A stretch of 7,312 nt of DNA from Propionibacteriaceae bacterium (GTDB lineage Bacteria; Actinomycetota; Actinomycetes; Propionibacteriales; Propionibacteriaceae): positions 8,449 to 15,760 of the forward strand of contig PMBM01000019.1 of the NCBI GenBank assembly GCA_003153855.1, in the 5' to 3' direction. Of the stretch, positions 5,024-7,312 are shown one piece after another. A program made the position numbers and the translations under genes. The first letter of the stretch is position 1; each line of letters starts with the position of its first letter. Below the pieces are notes generated by a model that had not been told where the DNA came from, made no database searches, and saw nothing but the letters and a program-made list of their open reading frames with translations.

Positions 5024-7312
5024 TCACTGCTGTGCGGGAAGGTTGGCCACCTGGACAAGGACGGACCCCGCACGACTGACGAGCGTGCCTCGGCCTGGAG
5101 GGAGGGCTGTGGGACGTACGTTGCCCCAGAGGATGCCTTCGTCCTTGGAGCCGCTCATGACCAGCGCGGGGTTCGCGGCGTCCTTGATCCGGCCGATCAC
5201 CTGGTCCATGACCGCGCGACCGGCGCCGCCCATGCCGCGGCTGATGATGATGTGCAGCCCGATGTCGCTGGCCTGGGTGATGAACTCCTGGAGCGGCTGC
5301 AGCGCGTTGGCCATGGAGGTCGCGACCAGCTCGTAGTCGTCGACGATCACGAAGACCTCCGAGCCCTTCCACCAGGACTTGTCGCGCAGCTGCTGGCTGG
5401 TGACGTCCGGCCCGGGGAGGCGCGCGGTGAGCGCCGGCGCGACGTCCTTGCACGCCTGGATGCCGGACTGCTGGCTCGGCGCGTACCGGATGATGTACTC
5501 GTCGGGGATGAACCCCAACAGCGAGCGCCGGTAGTCGAGGACGAGGAACTTGGCCTCCTTCGACGTGTACCGCTTGAGCAGCCCGTCGATGATCACCCGC
5601 AGCGTCGTCGACTTGCCGCACTCGGGAGCGCCGAAGATCACGAGGTGCGGCTCGGCCAACGGGTCGTACGTGACGGGCGCGAGGTCGATCTCGTCGATCG
5701 CCCACGGCACGGTCTTGCGGACCGCGTCGTAGGTGACGGGCGGCAGGGCTGCGAGCGGCAGGTCGGCGGGCAGCATCCGGACCTCTGCAGCCCGAGGGCC
5801 CTGCCACGCAGCCCGGAGCCCGGCCGTCAGCCCGCGCTGTCCGTCGGAGGCCGAGTCGGCATCCTCGACGCCGTCGATCCGGGGCAGGGCGACGAGCATG
5901 TGCAGGCCGTCGCTGGACAGGCCGCGGCCGGGCCGGCCCGCCGGTACGACCGCGGCGAGCTTGCGGTTGATCTCCGACTCGAACGGGTCGCCGAGCTTGA
6001 GCTCGACCCGGCTCTGGAGCAGGTCGCGGATGCCGAGCCGGAACTCGGACCACTTGTTCGCGCTCGCCATCACGTGGATGCCGTAGCCGAGGCCGCGGGC
6101 GGCGAGGTTGGTGATCACCGGGTCCTGCGCCTCGAACTCGCCGCGCAGCGTCATCCAGCCGTCGACGACGAGGAAGACGTCGGTCGGGAAACGGTCCGGC
6201 GGGATGCTGCCGTCGCGCCGACCGCGCCGGTAGCTGACGATGCCGTCGATGCCCATCTCGCCGAACAGCACCTCGCGGGCCTGGAGCAGCGAGGTCATCT
6301 CCGCGATCGTGCGGCGGACCCGGTCGACGTCGAGGCGGCTGCAGGCGGAGCCCACGTGCGGGAGGTCGCGCATGCTCGTGAGCGAGCCGCCACCGAAGTC
6401 GAGGATGTAGAAGCCGATCTCCATCGGCGTGTGCGTGAGGGCGAGGCCGGCGATCGTCGCGCGCAGCGCCATGGACTTGCCGGACTGCGGACCTCCGACG
6501 ACCGCGAGGTTGCCGCCCGCGCCGGAGTAGTCGAGCCACATGGGGTCGCGGCGCTGCTGGCGCGGCCGGTCGATGAGGGCGACCGGGCCGGACAGCGTGC
6601 CGTGGAAGCGCGGGTCGGGCACGGTGAGCCCCCGGCCGGGGATCTCGACGAGCTGTCCCCCGAGCAGTCCGTCCATCGTCGGCGGGACGTCGAGCGGCGG
6701 GAGCCACACCTTGTGCGCCGGCCAGCCATGGCCCTTGAGCCTGCCCACGGCGACGCCAAGCATCGTGTCGTCGTCGTCCGTATCGGTCGTCTCGGCGACG
6801 CGTGCTGCCTCCGGCGCCTCCGTACGTTCCGCGCCCGCTCGTACTCCCTCGAGCTCCGGCTCGGGGGGCAGCACGACCGGTACGTGTCCCGCGTCGAACT
6901 CGAGCACCGGCGGGGCCCAGGCCTTCTTGCCCAGGCCGCCACCGACGACCTCGCCGGCATCGTCGGCGTCGACCTCGACGGGCACGCTGCTGCCGTGCCA
7001 CGGCCCCGACACGTACGCGGCCTTGAACCGCACCATGTTCGTCGTGTCGTACTTCAGGTAGCCGTTGCCGGGCGGGCTCGGCAGCTCGTACGCGTCGGGG
7101 ACGCCGATGACGACACGCGACTCGGCGGCCGAGAACGTACGGAGCGCGACGCGGTACGAGAGGTACGTGTCCAGGCCGCGCAGCTTGCTCTCCTCGAGCC
7201 GTTGCGACGCCAGCAGGAGGTGGACGCCGATCGAGCGGCCGATCCTGCCGATCTGAATGAACAGGTCGATGAACTCGGGGCGCGCGGTCAGCAGCTCGGA
7301 GAACTCGTCGAC
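5024..7312 (-). CDS. eccC: EccC, type VII secretion FtsK/SpoIIIE-type ATPase (5' end outside window)
   Basis: Motor ATPase of the type VII (ESX) secretion system; it sits at the inner membrane and recognises and drives WXG100/Esx-type substrates. The frame is open from the first visible codon (7312) to TGA at 5026-5024, giving 762 residues, against about 1,300 for full-length fused EccC. Visible residues 1-92 are the end of ATPase domain 1: Walker B with DEFSELL, then GVHLLLASQRLEE and the GVPDAYELP segment. An acidic linker rich in E, D and A follows (about residues 120-185). Domain 2 has Walker A GGPQSGKS (nt 6496-6473) and Walker B VFLVVDGW. Domain 3 has Walker A GAPECGKS (nt 5632-5609) and Walker B VFVIVDDY. 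Domains 1 to 3 lie in one frame, so this is a fused EccC, not a split EccCa/EccCb. The ATG at 7036 is internal, because EccC homology continues upstream. The N-terminal membrane segments are not visible. Confidence 0.96.
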   Translation of the reverse strand, partial: VDEFSELLTARPEFIDLFIQIGRIGRSIGVHLLLASQRLEESKLRGLDTYLSYRVALRTFSAAESRVVIGVPDAYELPSPPGNGYLKYDTTNMVRFKAAYVSGPWHGSSVPVEVDADDAGEVVGGGLGKKAWAPPVLEFDAGHVPVVLPPEPELEGVRAGAERTEAPEAARVAETTDTDDDDTMLGVAVGRLKGHGWPAHKVWLPPLDVPPTMDGLLGGQLVEIPGRGLTVPDPRFHGTLSGPVALIDRPRQQRRDPMWLDYSGAGGNLAVVGGPQSGKSMALRATIAGLALTHTPMEIGFYILDFGGGSLTSMRDLPHVGSACSRLDVDRVRRTIAEMTSLLQAREVLFGEMGIDGIVSYRRGRRDGSIPPDRFPTDVFLVVDGWMTLRGEFEAQDPVITNLAARGLGYGIHVMASANKWSEFRLGIRDLLQSRVELKLGDPFESEINRKLAAVVPAGRPGRGLSSDGLHMLVALPRIDGVEDADSASDGQRGLTAGLRAAWQGPRAAEVRMLPADLPLAALPPVTYDAVRKTVPWAIDEIDLAPVTYDPLAEPHLVIFGAPECGKSTTLRVIIDGLLKRYTSKEAKFLVLDYRRSLLGFIPDEYIIRYAPSQQSGIQACKDVAPALTARLPGPDVTSQQLRDKSWWKGSEVFVIVDDYELVATSMANALQPLQEFITQASDIGLHIIISRGMGGAGRAVMDQVIGRIKDAANPALVMSGSKDEGILWGNVRPTALPPGRGTLVSRAGSVLVQVANLPAQQ

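Noticed and set aside
3658..5073. Minus-strand frame upstream of the glycosyltransferase, giving an apparent 988-residue protein
   Set aside because: The upstream part is a shadow of mycP. The real start is the GTG at 3657, which overlaps the mycP stop and has a ribosome-binding site.
4212..5336. 374-codon plus-strand open frame
   Set aside because: It is antisense to the mycosin catalytic domain and the end of eccC, and has no motif or plausible start signal.
5019..7001. Minus-strand frame upstream of and continuous with MycP, giving an apparent 1115-residue protein
   Set aside because: The part upstream of 5018 is an Arg/Pro-rich shadow of eccC in another frame. The signal peptide right after the ATG at 5018 marks the real MycP start.
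5024..7036. EccC as a separate 670-residue gene starting at the ATG at 7036 (split EccCb)
   Set aside because: The 92 codons upstream in the same frame are open and match the end of EccC domain 1 without interruption, and the ATG falls inside conserved sequence.
1..7312. tRNA, rRNA, CRISPR array, insertion sequence, riboswitch or rho-independent terminator
   Set aside because: No array-like repeats, transposase sequence, inverted-repeat ends, hairpin plus T-run or RNA gene pattern was seen. The window is coding almost end to end.

Overview
The window comes from a very GC-rich actinobacterial chromosome (roughly 70% G+C by eye, with codon third positions almost all G or C). It is filled by five genes, all on the minus strand, so in transcription order it reads from the high coordinates down. 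The presence of a fused EccC and a mycosin points to an actinobacterium with a mycobacterial-style (T7SSa) type VII secretion system. No mycobacterial ESX neighbours such as eccE follow the mycosin, so a non-mycobacterial actinobacterium is more likely. I cannot name the genus with confidence.

Layout in transcription order: (1) 7312-5024, the C-terminal 762 codons of EccC, the motor ATPase of type VII secretion; its N-terminus lies outside the window. (2) 5018-3654, MycP, the membrane-anchored subtilisin-like mycosin protease of the same machine. (3) 3657-2107, a polytopic GT-C type glycosyltransferase resembling the MptB / DUF2029 polyprenol-phosphomannose-dependent mannosyltransferases. It overlaps the mycP stop by 4 nt (GTGA). 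(4) 2096-1458, a YigZ/IMPACT family protein. (5) 1448-1, the N-terminal 482 codons of a SWIM zinc-finger SNF2-family helicase, cut by the window edge.

There is almost no non-coding DNA: the junctions are +5, -4, +10 and +9 nt, so there is no room for an internal promoter or terminator outside coding sequence. EccC and MycP clearly work together: EccC drives substrates through the inner membrane, and MycP stabilises the complex and acts on the outer face. The glycosyltransferase is tied to mycP by the start/stop overlap, which makes it a candidate accessory envelope or substrate-modifying factor; that is inference. YigZ and the helicase look like housekeeping genes transcribed in the same direction, with no obvious functional link to secretion.

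The points most worth a second look are the mycosin-glycosyltransferase coupling, the strong excess of the palindrome CGTACG across all genes, the non-canonical Walker B motifs in the last two EccC ATPase domains, and the in-frame amber junction between yigZ and the helicase gene.
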